Shown in pieces: positions 22,421 through 32,015 of a stretch of DNA of 64,000 nucleotides; the first letter of the stretch is position 1, and every line of letters begins with the position of its first letter. The stretch lies in the NCBI RefSeq assembly GCF_019977335.1, contig NZ_AP024653.1, forward strand, positions 2,728,001-2,792,000, given 5' to 3'. The stretch is from Arthrobacter sp. NicSoilB4. Lineage in GTDB: Bacteria > Actinomycetota > Actinomycetes > Actinomycetales > Micrococcaceae. Below the pieces are notes generated by a model. It was given only the letters and a program-made list of their open reading frames with translations, ran no database searches and was not told the DNA's origin. The position numbers and the translations under genes are program-made.

Positions 22421-22922
22421 CGCGCTTGTCAAAAAGCAGCACAATGGCGAGAACCGCCGGCAAGAGCATGGCCAGTCCCGCCAAGGGGTACCCGCCCGTC
22501 ATGGTCGGAAAGCCGATGGTAAGAGTGAAGAGCTGGGCCACCAGCGCGCCGGCACGCGGCCAGCGGTAGCCGCGGAACAGGAAAGTGGCCACCGCAAAGA
22601 GCCAGGCGGCGAAGGCCAGCAGCAGCCCCAACGTAAACACCGCGCCCCAGAAGGAGAGCACCGGGGCGCCGGTCAGCAGTTGGCTTCCGTACCAGAAGGC
22701 CGCCACCAGCAGCGCAGTCGCCTCAAGCGCAACGACGATCCCAATCACCAGGATGCCGGAGGGCCGGGCGGGATGGCCGGAGGCGGGGGAGCCTGCGGGA
22801 AGGTCGTCGCCGTTCCCGGCAGGTTCGGAGGAGTTTTCAGAGGCTCTTGACACACTGGCACAGTACCGGACATAGTCGTCTAGATGTGAGGGCGCCGCCA
22901 GCGAATGTGATGCATCGCTCAC
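22374..22922 (-). CDS. Hypothetical membrane protein with four helices
   Basis: A 182-residue protein with a hydrophilic N-terminal 55 residues, then four predicted membrane helices and a short basic tail. No family motif was recognised. It is convergent with the FHA-FtsK gene, and the two coding regions overlap tail to tail by 47 bp. The GTG start has no clear ribosome binding site. It lies divergently upstream of whiB; a regulatory link is not visible. Confidence 0.65.
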   Translation of the reverse strand: MSDASHSLAAPSHLDDYVRYCASVSRASENSSEPAGNGDDLPAGSPASGHPARPSGILVIGIVVALEATALLVAAFWYGSQLLTGAPVLSFWGAVFTLGLLLAFAAWLFAVATFLFRGYRWPRAGALVAQLFTLTIGFPTMTGGYPLAGLAMLLPAVLAIVLLFDKRVIAFASRAGGAPPAL

Positions 22923-22999
22923 GATCCCGAGGCATATTGAAGCGGGTTATCCCTTGTTTACGCAGCGTTAACATGACACGCTTAAACCAGATGACCGAG

Positions 23000-23017
23000 G
23001 GGGCCCCAGAGGGCCCC
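23000..23017 (+). terminator. GC hairpin plus T-rich tail in the whiB leader
   Basis: GGGGCCC and GGGCCCC form a 7-bp stem with a four-base loop, followed directly by TTTCTT. On the plus strand it has the form of an intrinsic terminator, yet it lies 77 bases before the whiB start, with no plus-strand gene upstream of it after 22420. It is either an attenuator in the whiB leader or a terminator for plus-strand transcription running out of the FHA-FtsK gene. The remaining intergenic bases (22923-23093) should also hold the whiB promoter, which I could not assign with confidence. Confidence 0.5.
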
Positions 23018-23093
23018 TTTCTTATGAAGCCTCTAGTGAATAGTTTCACAAAGGCATTTAACGAGTGCCCAGGAAATGGAGTGACTGATCAGC

Positions 23094-23342
23094 ATGGATT
23101 GGCGTAACCGCGCAGCGTGCCTCGACAAGGACCCGGAGCTTTTCTTCCCCGTAGGAAACACCGGCCCAGCCCTCCTGCAGATCGAGGAAGCCAAAAGTGT
23201 TTGCCGTCGATGCCCTGTTGTTGACACTTGCCTCCAGTGGGCGCTGGAGTCCGGCCAGGATGCAGGCGTCTGGGGCGGTATGAGCGAAGACGAACGCCGC
23301 GCCCTTAAGCGCCGCGCAGCCCGCGCCCGCCGCGCCTCCTAA
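23094..23342 (+). CDS. whiB: WhiB-family iron-sulfur transcription factor (WhiB1-like)
   Basis: The 82-residue protein has the four cluster-binding cysteines at C9, C37, C40 and C46, the spacing of WhiB1. The GVWGGMSEDERR turn follows at about 58-69, then a basic C-terminal tail RRAARARRAS. Wbl proteins bind a [4Fe-4S] cluster that reacts with oxygen or nitric oxide and act with the principal sigma factor. Length and cysteine spacing agree with WhiB1, which is essential in mycobacteria, though other short Wbl proteins cannot be excluded. The ATG is preceded by GGAG at a rather long spacing. Confidence 0.92.
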   Translation: MDWRNRAACLDKDPELFFPVGNTGPALLQIEEAKSVCRRCPVVDTCLQWALESGQDAGVWGGMSEDERRALKRRAARARRAS

Positions 23343-23404
23343 CGGCCGAGCACTTCCTAAGACCCCGTTCCTGACGCCGGCGATCCGCCCTCAGCGGCAG
23401 GACA

Positions 23405-23438
23405 GCAATGGACGCAGACCTCCGTCTGCGTCCATTGC
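23405..23438. terminator. 14-bp-stem hairpin between convergent whiB and pdtaS
   Basis: Arms GCAATGGACGCAGA and TCTGCGTCCATTGC are perfectly complementary around a six-base loop. The hairpin lies between two convergent genes, 63 bases after whiB and 63 bases after the kinase stop codon. No T-tract follows on either strand, so it is a probable bidirectional terminator of the actinobacterial type without a U-tail. Confidence 0.7.
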
Positions 23439-23500
23439 CCGTTAAGCCGCTGCCGGACCGGCGGGCGGTTTCAAGGAACCGGCCCGCCGCCAGCCAGCGG

Positions 23501-24970
23501 TTACCGTTTAGCCAGGCTCAGGACAATCTGGACAGCCGTTCCGCCGCCCTCCCTGGCTTGCCACTGAATACTCCCGCCCAATTCGCTCGTCACCAGGGTG
23601 CGCACGATCTGCAGGCCGAGTCCCTCCACATATGGTGTGACAGGGATGCCGACGCCGTCATCCGCGACCGTCACGGTGAGCAGTTCATCGCCGTCCTCGC
23701 TTTCCGAGCGGTCCGCAATCAGCCAGACAGTGCCGGTCCGGCCCTCCAGGCCATGCTCGACGGCGTTCGTCACCAACTCGTTGATCACCAGGGCCAGCGG
23801 GGTGGCAAAGTCACTCGGCAGCTCGCCGAAGAGTCCGGAGCGCGCCGTCTTCACCTGCTGCGACGGGGATGCCACCTCCGCCGAGAGCCGGAACTGGCGG
23901 CCGATGAGTTCATCGAAGTCGACACTCTGGGTCAGGCCCTGCGACAACGTCTCATGCACGAGGGCAATCGTGGCCACCCTTCGCATCGCCTGCTCGAGTC
24001 CCTGCTTGGCCTCATCGCTGACCATGCGCCGCGACTGCATCCGCAGCAGCGCCGCGACGGTCTGCAGATTGTTCTTCACCCGGTGGTGGATCTCGCGGAT
24101 CGTGGCGTCCTTTGTGACGAGTTCCATTTCCCGCCGCCGCAGCTCGCTGACGTCGCGGCAGAGCACCAGGGCACCGAAGCGCTGTTGTTCGTCACGCAGG
24201 GGGATCGCCCGCAGCGACAGGCTGACCCCGCGGGATTCGATTTCACTGCGCCACGGCATACGTCCCGTGACAACCAGCGGCAGGGTCTCGTCCACCAGCC
24301 GGCGGTCCTTCAGCAGGCCCGCAGTCACCTCGGCCAGGCTCCGGCCCTCGAGCGACTCGCCGTCGCCGAGCCGGCGGAACGCGGAGACCCCGTTGGGGCT
24401 CGCGTACTGGACGATGCCCTCGGCGTCGAGCCTGATGAGTCCGTCACCGACGCGGGGTGCGCCGCGCCGGGAGCCGGTGGGCGAGGCGAAGTCCGGCCAC
24501 AGCCCAAGCGTGCCCATCCGCAGCAGATCGTAGGCGCACTGCCGGTAGGTCAGCTCCAGCCGCGACGGCATGCGGGAGCTGGAGAGGTCCATGTGGGTCG
24601 TGACAATGGCGAGCGTCCGGCCGTTGCGGACCATCGGCACCGCCTCGACCCGCAGGGCCATGTCGCTGCTCCAGTTGGTCTCGTTGGAGCGCTCGATCGT
24701 GCGGCTCTCCCACGCCTTGTCCACGAGGGGTTTCAGGTCCGACCTGATCCCCTCCCCCACGAAGTCGGCATGGAACACCGTGTGCGTGGTGGAGGGGCGG
24801 ACGTGGGCCAGTGCCACGTAGCCGAACTCAGGGTGCGGAAACCACAATGCCAGGTCCGCGAACGCCAGGTCCGCGACCATCTGCCAGTCGCCGACAAGGA
24901 GGTGCAACCACTCGGCATCCCCCGGCCCGAAATCAGCATGCTCCCTGATAGGGTCCGTAAAGATTGCCAC
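23501..24970 (-). CDS. pdtaS: PdtaS-like sensor histidine kinase
   Basis: The 489-residue soluble kinase has an N-terminal GAF-like region (to about 150), a PAS domain (about 170-275), then a HisKA_2-type dimerisation block IREIHHRVKNNLQT. Its phosphorylated histidine is H295 or H296. It ends with an ATPase domain carrying INELVTNAVEHG and VADDGVGIP. PdtaS with its partner PdtaR, an ANTAR RNA-binding antiterminator, senses copper and nitric oxide in mycobacteria. No pdtaR is in this window. It has no membrane span. Position next to whiB is a conserved actinobacterial arrangement from memory. Upstream on the same strand, gdh ends 31 bases before its start. Confidence 0.88.
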   Translation of the reverse strand: MAIFTDPIREHADFGPGDAEWLHLLVGDWQMVADLAFADLALWFPHPEFGYVALAHVRPSTTHTVFHADFVGEGIRSDLKPLVDKAWESRTIERSNETNWSSDMALRVEAVPMVRNGRTLAIVTTHMDLSSSRMPSRLELTYRQCAYDLLRMGTLGLWPDFASPTGSRRGAPRVGDGLIRLDAEGIVQYASPNGVSAFRRLGDGESLEGRSLAEVTAGLLKDRRLVDETLPLVVTGRMPWRSEIESRGVSLSLRAIPLRDEQQRFGALVLCRDVSELRRREMELVTKDATIREIHHRVKNNLQTVAALLRMQSRRMVSDEAKQGLEQAMRRVATIALVHETLSQGLTQSVDFDELIGRQFRLSAEVASPSQQVKTARSGLFGELPSDFATPLALVINELVTNAVEHGLEGRTGTVWLIADRSESEDGDELLTVTVADDGVGIPVTPYVEGLGLQIVRTLVTSELGGSIQWQAREGGGTAVQIVLSLAKR

Positions 24971-25000
24971 AGCACCTCCATTTGCGACGCCGGCAGTTGC

Positions 25001-28000
25001 CTAGCGTCGAACGATTGACCTCAAGAGCCTCAATGCTACCGACAGCGAGGCCATGTCATCGGCTTCGAGGGCGTTCACCTCGTCAAACATGCTCTTCGCC
25101 CGGTCCAGCTGCTCAACATTCTGGCTTTCCCACGCCGCAAGCCGTTCCTCCGCAGGCATCCCCGGAGCGGTAGCCTCCAGCACCGCCGTCGTCATGTCCG
25201 AAACGGTCGAGTAGAGATCGTCACGGAGGGCCGCGCGGGCCAGGGCCTGCCAGCGGTCCTTCCTGGGCAGTTTGGTGATGCGTTCGAGCAGGGAGTCGGC
25301 GTGGAAACGGTTGAACACCGTGTAGTAGACGTGGGCGATGTTCTCGACGGGTTCCGGGCTGACGTGCACAATCTTGGCGATGTCGAGCAACACGAAGCTC
25401 TCGAACAGTTCCGCCCAACGGTGCGCCAGGTCCTCAGGCAGTTCCCACCCCCTCGCCTTCTCGAGCCACTCGGCCACCCGCGCACGGTCGTCGCCGCGCA
25501 GGTAGTCCAGCAGCCGGGCCCGCATCGGATCCATCAGCGGCTTGAACTCGCCAACGATCTCGGCGATGGGCCGGGATGCGTTGCCCTGGCTCAGGACCCA
25601 CCGCACGGCCCGGTCCAGGAGCCGGCGGATGTCCAGGTGGACGGTGCTCCAGTGCTCCGTCGGGAAGGACGCGGGCAGTTCGTTGAGCTCCGCGACCATG
25701 ATGTCCAGTTCGTAGACTTCACGGAGCGCCACGAATGACTTGGCGACGGCGGCCTCGGTGGCCGAAGTCTCCTCCATGGCGCGGAACGCGAAGGTGATGC
25801 CGCCCATGTTGATCATGTCGTTCGCCACGACGGTCGCGATGATCTCGCGCCGCAGCGGGTGGGTGTCGAGATCGGCGTCGAACCTGTCCCGCAGCTGTTG
25901 CGGGAAGTAGGCCCGGAGTGTGTCCTTGAACCACGGATCGTCGGCCAGGTCGCTGTCCCTGAGCGCCGAGGCGAGTTCGATCTTGGCGTAGGCGGCCAGC
26001 ACGGACAGTTCGGGCGAGGTCAGGCCCTGGCCCTGTTCCAGCCGCTCACGCAGCGTCTCGGTCGTCGGCAGCGCCTCCAGGTCACGCTTCAGCTCCGCGT
26101 GCTTCTCCAGCCAGTCCATCAGGCGTTCGTAGCTGGGACTCCATTCGGAAACCCGCATCCGGTCGTTGAGCAGCAGAATGTTCTGATCGATGTTGTCCTC
26201 CAGCACGAGCCTGCCGACTTCATCGGTCATCGAGGCCAGGAACTCCGAACGCTCCGCAGGATCCAGCTTCCCCGCGGCCACCATCCGGTCCACGAAGATC
26301 TTGATGTTGACCTCGTGGTCGGAGCAGTCCACCCCGGCGGAGTTATCGATCGCATCCGTGTTCAAGATGACGCCCTGGAGCGCGGCCTCGATGCGGCCGC
26401 GCTGCGTCATGCCCAGGTTGCCGCCTTCGCCGACCACCTTGACGCGCAGCTCCCGGCCGTCGACGCGGATGGAGTCGTTGGCCTTGTCCCCGACCTCGGC
26501 ATTCGTTTCCGTGCTGGCCTTGACGTAGGTGCCGATTCCGCCGTTGTACAGCAGGTCCGCCGGGGCAAGCAGGATCGCCCGCAGCAGTTCGGGCGGGCTG
26601 AGCCGGGTGGTCCCCTCGGGCAGCCCGAGCGCGGACCGTACCTGCTCCGAAACCGGGATGGATTTCGCCTGGCGGGCAAACACGCCGCCGCCTTCGCTGA
26701 TCAATGCCTTGTTGTAGTCGTCCCACGAGGAACGGGGCAGCTCGAAGAGCCGCTGGCGCTCGGCGAAGGAGACGGCCTCGTCCGGGGTGGGATCGAGGAA
26801 GATGTGCCGGTGGTCAAAGGCCGCGAGCAGCCGGATGTGCTTCGAGAGCAGCATGCCGTTGCCGAACACGTCGCCTGACATGTCGCCGACGCCCACCACC
26901 GTAAACGGCTCGGCCTGGGTGTCCAGGTCCAGCTCGCTGAAGTGGCGCTTGACCGACTCCCAGGCACCGCGGGCGGTGATGCCCATGGCCTTGTGGTCGT
27001 AACCGACCGAGCCGCCGGAGGCGAAGGCATCGCCGAGCCAGAAACCGTATTCCGCGGCCAGTCCGTTGGCGATGTCGGAGAACGAGGCCGTGCCCTTGTC
27101 GGCCGCGACAACGAGGTAGGAATCGTCGTCGTCGTGCCGCACGACGTCGGCCGGCGGCACCAGCTGCTCGCCCTCCGGCGTCGTGATGAGGTTGTCGGTG
27201 ACGTCCAGGAGGCCGCGGATAAACGTTTTGTAGCTTTCAACGCCCTCCGCCATCCAGGCGCTGCGGTCCGCCGCCGGGTCCGGGAGCTGCTTGGCGTAGA
27301 ACCCGCCCTTTGCACCGGTGGGCACGATCACGGCGTTCTTGACGGTCTGGGCCTTGACCAGGCCGAGGATTTCCGTGCGGAAGTCCTCGCGGCGGTCAGA
27401 CCAGCGCAGTCCGCCGCGGGCCACCTTGCCGAAGCGCAGATGAACACCCTCGACCCGGGGCGAGTATACCCAGATTTCGAACATGGGCCTAGGGAACGGC
27501 AGTCCGTCAATCGCCGACGGGTTCAGCTTGAAACTGAGGTGCGGCTTGTTCTGGTAGTAGTTGGTCCGCAGCGTCGCCTGGATCAGGTTCTTGAACGTGC
27601 GAAGCACGCGGTCTGCGTCGAGGGTCGCGACCTGTTCAATCGCTGCGTCCAGTCCGCCGAGGACCTCCTTTTGCCTGAGCCGGCGCTCGTCCTCGTTGAG
27701 CGCGGGATCGAAGCGGGCCTCGAACAACGCAATGAGTCCGCGGTTCACATCAGGGTTGGCCAGCAGGGTGTCAGCCAGGAATCCGTAGGAGTTGGTGTTG
27801 CCCATCTGCCGCATGTACTTCGCGTAGGCGCGCAGCACGACGACCTGGCGCCAGTGCATGCCCTCGCGCAGCACCAGCCGGTCGAAGCTGTCCGATTCCA
27901 CGCCGCCGGAAACCGCGGCGCCGAAAGATTCCGCGAGCAGCTGCCCGGTCTTGAGGGGCTCCACCCCGGCCGGGTACTTCAAGCCCAGGTCGTAGAGGAA

Positions 28001-29866
28001 GAAGTCACGCTGGTCCGCCGTTTCGATCTCGAATGGGCGTTCGTCCAGGACTTCCAGGCCCAGGTTGTGGAAGTACGGCAGGATCTGGCTGAGGCTCTTC
28101 GGCTCGAGCATGTACAGCTTGACCCGGGCGTCCTCTTCCAGCGTCGCTCCGGCGCCTTCGGGGAGGTAGACGTGGACGCCGGGCTGCTCTTTTCCGTCTT
28201 CCCCGGCGCCCGCACCGTACTTCTCGAAGCGGGCGATGTCCTCCAGGGCATCCTCCACCTCGTAGTCGACGCGGTAGCTTGCGGGGAAGGCCTCGGCCCA
28301 AACGGCGGCACGTTCCTTCGCCCCGTCGTCCTCGGTGGCGCCGGAGGCGTCGGCACGGGCGTGCAGGACCTCAGCGATGCCCTCGCTCCAGGAGCGGGCG
28401 GCCCGGACGAGCCGCTTCTCGAGATCGTCGGTGTTGATGCTGCTGACGTCGGCGTTCTTCGGAAGCCTGATCCGGAAGAAGAGCCGGGCAAGCGCGGATT
28501 CCGTCATCCGCGCCTCATAGTCGATGGAAACGGCATCGAAGGTCTCCCGCAGCTCCTCCTCGATGCGGAGGCGCACGTTTGTGGTGTACCGGTCACGCGG
28601 GAGGTAAACGAGGGCCGACATGAAGCGGCCGTAGATGTCCGGCCGGAGGAACAGCCGGGTCCGTCGTCGCTCCTGCAGCCGCTGGATGCCGGTCGCTATG
28701 GCGGCCAGATCCGGGATTTCGATCTGGAAGAGTTCGTCGCGGGGGTAGGTTTCGAGGATGCCCAGCAGGTCCTTGCCGGAGTGGGAGTCCGGCGGGAAGC
28801 CGGCGTCGCTCAAGACCGCGGCGACCTTCTCGCGCACTACCGGGATGTCACGCACAGATCCCGCGTACGCGGTGGTGGCGAACAGCCCGATGAAGCGGCG
28901 CTCGCCGTTGACATTGCCGGCCGCGTCGAAGCTCTTGACGCCGATGTAGTCAAGGTAGGCGGAGCGGTGCACGGTGGAGCGGGAATTTGCCTTGGTGATG
29001 ACGAGCGCGCGCTTTTCGCGGGCCTTCTTCCGGCCGGCCTCCGTGAGGTGCTGGATCTGGTGCGGGGTGTCCGCTCCTCCGCGCAGCAGCCCGAGGCCGC
29101 TCTCCTCGCGGGGTTCCAGCACATCCTCGCCGGATTCGTTCTTGAGGTCATACTCGCGGTAGCCGAGGAAGGTGAAGTTCCCGTCATCCAGCCAGCGGAG
29201 CAGTTCCTGGGCCTGGCGGAGTTCGGCGATCTGCGCGGGATTGGCCAGCTTGTCGAGGTCCTCTGAAATCTGGATGGCCCGGCGCCTCATCTTCGGCCAG
29301 TCCTCGACGGCGGCCCGCACGTCGGCGAGCACGCGGCCGATGCCCTCGATCAGCGCCGCGCGCTTCGCATCGTCCACGCGGTCGATTTCGACGGCGATCC
29401 AGGATTCCATATGGGAGGCGTTGTCCCCCTGGGCGATCAAGTGCGAAAGGTTGGGCATCGCTGCCGTGTCGCCGCTGGAAATGCCCAGGTGCGAGGGGAC
29501 GCGCGCGACCTTGACCAGTTCACCGCTCTCCCGGTTGCGGGTCACAACGAACAGCGGATGCATCACAAGGCGGATGGGGGCATTCTGCCGGACCAGCTCG
29601 GCGTTGACCGAGTCCACGAGGAAGGGCATGTCGTCGGTGACGATGTAGACGACGCTGCGGTCGGGCTCGTCGGCGATGGTGATGTTGGCGCTGCCAGGGA
29701 ATCGGTGCGCCGCTGTGAGGCGGTGCGTCTCGGCCCGTGCCGCCAGCAGTTCCCCGGGATACGCGCGGGCGTCTTCCTCGGCAAGGTGCTCGTAGTAGTC
29801 CTTCAGGTAGCCTTCTCCGGTACCGATCGAAACGGGCTGATCCTCCACGCTGGACCCAGACGACAT
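25001..29866 (-). CDS. gdh: NAD-dependent glutamate dehydrogenase, large 180-kDa class
   Basis: I use the ATG at 29866 because GGAGG lies nine bases upstream; the TTG at 29872 is too close to it. The product is about 1621 residues, matching the large bacterial NAD-GDH class. The N-terminal half carries ACT-like regulatory regions. The dehydrogenase core shows the conserved KNAVIVPTGAKGGFYAKQ segment with its substrate-binding lysine. The enzyme oxidises glutamate to 2-oxoglutarate and ammonia for catabolism. In mycobacteria it is inhibited by unphosphorylated GarA; no GarA is encoded here. It stands between a CpaE-like gene and pdtaS on the same strand. Confidence 0.95.
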   Translation of the reverse strand: MSSGSSVEDQPVSIGTGEGYLKDYYEHLAEEDARAYPGELLAARAETHRLTAAHRFPGSANITIADEPDRSVVYIVTDDMPFLVDSVNAELVRQNAPIRLVMHPLFVVTRNRESGELVKVARVPSHLGISSGDTAAMPNLSHLIAQGDNASHMESWIAVEIDRVDDAKRAALIEGIGRVLADVRAAVEDWPKMRRRAIQISEDLDKLANPAQIAELRQAQELLRWLDDGNFTFLGYREYDLKNESGEDVLEPREESGLGLLRGGADTPHQIQHLTEAGRKKAREKRALVITKANSRSTVHRSAYLDYIGVKSFDAAGNVNGERRFIGLFATTAYAGSVRDIPVVREKVAAVLSDAGFPPDSHSGKDLLGILETYPRDELFQIEIPDLAAIATGIQRLQERRRTRLFLRPDIYGRFMSALVYLPRDRYTTNVRLRIEEELRETFDAVSIDYEARMTESALARLFFRIRLPKNADVSSINTDDLEKRLVRAARSWSEGIAEVLHARADASGATEDDGAKERAAVWAEAFPASYRVDYEVEDALEDIARFEKYGAGAGEDGKEQPGVHVYLPEGAGATLEEDARVKLYMLEPKSLSQILPYFHNLGLEVLDERPFEIETADQRDFFLYDLGLKYPAGVEPLKTGQLLAESFGAAVSGGVESDSFDRLVLREGMHWRQVVVLRAYAKYMRQMGNTNSYGFLADTLLANPDVNRGLIALFEARFDPALNEDERRLRQKEVLGGLDAAIEQVATLDADRVLRTFKNLIQATLRTNYYQNKPHLSFKLNPSAIDGLPFPRPMFEIWVYSPRVEGVHLRFGKVARGGLRWSDRREDFRTEILGLVKAQTVKNAVIVPTGAKGGFYAKQLPDPAADRSAWMAEGVESYKTFIRGLLDVTDNLITTPEGEQLVPPADVVRHDDDDSYLVVAADKGTASFSDIANGLAAEYGFWLGDAFASGGSVGYDHKAMGITARGAWESVKRHFSELDLDTQAEPFTVVGVGDMSGDVFGNGMLLSKHIRLLAAFDHRHIFLDPTPDEAVSFAERQRLFELPRSSWDDYNKALISEGGGVFARQAKSIPVSEQVRSALGLPEGTTRLSPPELLRAILLAPADLLYNGGIGTYVKASTETNAEVGDKANDSIRVDGRELRVKVVGEGGNLGMTQRGRIEAALQGVILNTDAIDNSAGVDCSDHEVNIKIFVDRMVAAGKLDPAERSEFLASMTDEVGRLVLEDNIDQNILLLNDRMRVSEWSPSYERLMDWLEKHAELKRDLEALPTTETLRERLEQGQGLTSPELSVLAAYAKIELASALRDSDLADDPWFKDTLRAYFPQQLRDRFDADLDTHPLRREIIATVVANDMINMGGITFAFRAMEETSATEAAVAKSFVALREVYELDIMVAELNELPASFPTEHWSTVHLDIRRLLDRAVRWVLSQGNASRPIAEIVGEFKPLMDPMRARLLDYLRGDDRARVAEWLEKARGWELPEDLAHRWAELFESFVLLDIAKIVHVSPEPVENIAHVYYTVFNRFHADSLLERITKLPRKDRWQALARAALRDDLYSTVSDMTTAVLEATAPGMPAEERLAAWESQNVEQLDRAKSMFDEVNALEADDMASLSVALRLLRSIVRR

Positions 29867-29924
29867 CGACAAACGCCTCCATCAAAAAGTTCATGGCCGC
29901 TTCGTTGCGGCCCTCATGGCGAGC

Positions 29925-31226
29925 CTAGCCCTTTGGCGGACGCTTCGCTGTGGAAGAAAATACAGAGGATCTGCGATTTCGCTGGACGGGTGCACAAACC
30001 AGTGCGGCGATGCCCATCCGGAGCGGGGAATCCGGCGCGGCCTCCAGCAGGAGGGACCCCGTGAGGAGTGCCGCATCGCTCGAGACAGGATCGGCCGGGA
30101 GGAAGGCAGAGACCGGAACGCCGGGGCCGTACCGCTCCCAGGCTTCGCGGAGCTGCCGCTCCGGGGAACGGCCCACCGCGGACTGCCGCACCTTGTTCAG
30201 GACCACCCGCGGGGCCGCCTGCGGAACAGCCGACTCAAGTTCGGCCAGGGCACGAACCAGCCTCGGGACTCCGATCGAGTCCGCCGCCCCGACTGCGAAC
30301 ACTGTGTCAGCCAGTTCAAGACTCCTCAGCGTCGCGGCGTTCCGGCGCGGCGCCATGGAGTCGAAGCTCAGCTCTTCGTCGGATTCAAGGCAAAACCCGG
30401 TGTCAATGACAGTGACTTCAGCGATTTCCCTTGCCCGGTCCAGCACCAGTGAGAGCGCCGCGGCGCGGAGTTCCGTCCAGCGGTCCGCCCGGGTGATTCC
30501 GGTGAGCACCCGGAAGGTTCCCTTTCTGGTGACCACCGGTGCCGCAATCCTGAGCAGGGCGTCCGCGTCGAGGAGGCCCTGGTCCGCCAGCCGGCAGGCC
30601 TGCGCCAGCCCGGCCGCCTCGTCCAGCAGTCCAAGCATGGCGGCGACGCTGGCACCATAGCTGTCGGCGTCCACCAAGAGCACCGATTTTCCCGCGGCTG
30701 CGAGCTCAGCCGCCATATTGGCCGCGAGCAGGGTCCGGCCCGGCGAACCTGCCGGTCCCCACACCGCAATGATCTGCCCCTCGGCAGATCGCTCCGGCCA
30801 TTCCCCGGCTCTGCCGCCGGGCTGTCCGGGCGCGGGACCGGCGCCGCTGGGGGTGTCAACCTGCGGCCGATCAGTCCCGGCCAGCATTGCCACAGCCTCC
30901 GCGATGCGGTTGGCAAGGGCCGCAGCATCGACTCCGGTCGCCTCGGCTGCCACACCGATCCCCCGGAGCCGGATGATTTCCTCCGCATCATCCGTCAGGG
31001 CCAGGACTGCAACCCCGACGGCGGACAGCCGGTCCACCAGCGATGCCGTCAAGTCCTCACTGCCGTCCGCAACGACGGCTGCACGGGCCAGTCCGCCTTG
31101 GCACGCCGCCAGCAGCTCCGCCAGTTCGCTGCACCGCCGAACAACCGATACCGGCCCGTGGAGGCGCTCCAGCCGGCCGACGAGGTCTTCGCGCGAGTCT
31201 CCGACCGTGACGACGGGTATGCTCAC
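29925..31226 (-). CDS. CpaE-like MinD/ParA-type ATPase with deviant P-loop
   Basis: The 433-residue protein has an N-terminal receiver-like region (1-110), a proline and glycine linker (about 120-148), then a MinD/ParA-type domain. At the deviant Walker A the sequence is GPAGSPGRT (157-165), with arginine 164 where lysine is normal; VLLVDADSYG follows with D186 and D188. CpaE proteins position Tad pili, and actinobacterial relatives occur without pili. The start overlaps the SAF-domain gene by 4 bp (GTGA). The missing lysine suggests weak or no ATP hydrolysis, but this is inference. The stop at 29925 is 58 bp before gdh. Confidence 0.75.
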   Translation of the reverse strand: MSIPVVTVGDSREDLVGRLERLHGPVSVVRRCSELAELLAACQGGLARAAVVADGSEDLTASLVDRLSAVGVAVLALTDDAEEIIRLRGIGVAAEATGVDAAALANRIAEAVAMLAGTDRPQVDTPSGAGPAPGQPGGRAGEWPERSAEGQIIAVWGPAGSPGRTLLAANMAAELAAAGKSVLLVDADSYGASVAAMLGLLDEAAGLAQACRLADQGLLDADALLRIAAPVVTRKGTFRVLTGITRADRWTELRAAALSLVLDRAREIAEVTVIDTGFCLESDEELSFDSMAPRRNAATLRSLELADTVFAVGAADSIGVPRLVRALAELESAVPQAAPRVVLNKVRQSAVGRSPERQLREAWERYGPGVPVSAFLPADPVSSDAALLTGSLLLEAAPDSPLRMGIAALVCAPVQRNRRSSVFSSTAKRPPKG

Positions 31227-31867
31227 TGGCCTGCCCCACCGGGGTTCCAGACCACCGAGATCTTTGCCTTGTTGGCCTGCGCTCCCAGCAGATCCGGCAT
31301 CCGCCCGTCCGCAACAAGCACCATGACGACAGTGGACCGCGCGGAGCCCAGGGCAGTGCTTCCCGCAGTGATCTGGGCGATTTCCGCGCCCGGAAGCAGC
31401 AGCGTTGGCTGGCTGAACCCGTTCCGGGTATCGGGCAGCGCCACCCAGACGTCCACCCGGGAGCCCGCAACCGCCTGGGCCGGAAGGGCCTCATCAATCG
31501 TGACTGCGACCGGCTTTCGGCCCAGTCCGTCCGGCTGCCCGAGGCTCTCGCGCGGCACCAGCTGGTCCTTGCCGATTCTCTGGGCGGCCACGAGACCGTC
31601 AGCCACACCGGTCGCGGGCGTCAGATAGTGCTGCTCAAGGTCGCCAAGACGGACCTTGACCCGGTTCAGTTTTTCCACGGTCAGCGTTTCGCCCACTGCG
31701 ATCGCTTCCCGCGCGGTGTACGCCTCGGCTGTTTGATCCGCGGCCCCAACCAGGGAAAGGACCCCCACGACGGAGGCCAGGACGAGCAGAATGCCAACAA
31801 TGAGCTTGGGATCTTTCCAGGACGGTTTCTTCAGCCTCGCCCCGCCAGCCACTGTGCTCACACTCAT
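31223..31867 (-). CDS. SAF-domain membrane protein, CpaB-like
   Basis: Starting at the ATG at 31867, with GGGGGAG seven bases upstream, the product is 214 residues. A single N-terminal helix (roughly 22-42) is followed by an SAF-type region with TAREAIAVGETLTVEKLNRV and a later RIGKDQLVPRESLG segment, like CpaB/RcpC proteins of Tad pili. It should sit in the membrane with its domain outside. It is co-transcribed with the CpaE-like ATPase. No pilin, TadA, TadB or TadC gene is in the window, so the pair may serve another envelope machine or a pilus encoded elsewhere. Confidence 0.72.
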   Translation of the reverse strand: MSVSTVAGGARLKKPSWKDPKLIVGILLVLASVVGVLSLVGAADQTAEAYTAREAIAVGETLTVEKLNRVKVRLGDLEQHYLTPATGVADGLVAAQRIGKDQLVPRESLGQPDGLGRKPVAVTIDEALPAQAVAGSRVDVWVALPDTRNGFSQPTLLLPGAEIAQITAGSTALGSARSTVVMVLVADGRMPDLLGAQANKAKISVVWNPGGAGQ

Positions 31868-32015
31868 GCGCCCGCTCCCCCTGTAGTCGCCGCCCGAAAC
31901 TGGCCGGGCAAGATCATTGTTACGTCTTCGTGGCCCGGCGGGAAGCCTCCGGAACAAAGACGTGCAAACTGTGGATAACAGCCCCAGACGGAGCCATCGG
32001 TGGCAAAATGGAGTC

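Noticed and set aside
23408..25018. A 536-residue open frame antisense to pdtaS
   Set aside because: It overlaps the kinase completely, contains the terminator hairpin at its start and has a low-complexity composition.
26942..29266. A 774-residue open frame antisense to gdh
   Set aside because: It is a shadow of the high-GC gdh reading frame. It is arginine and alanine-rich, has no family match and no ribosome binding site.
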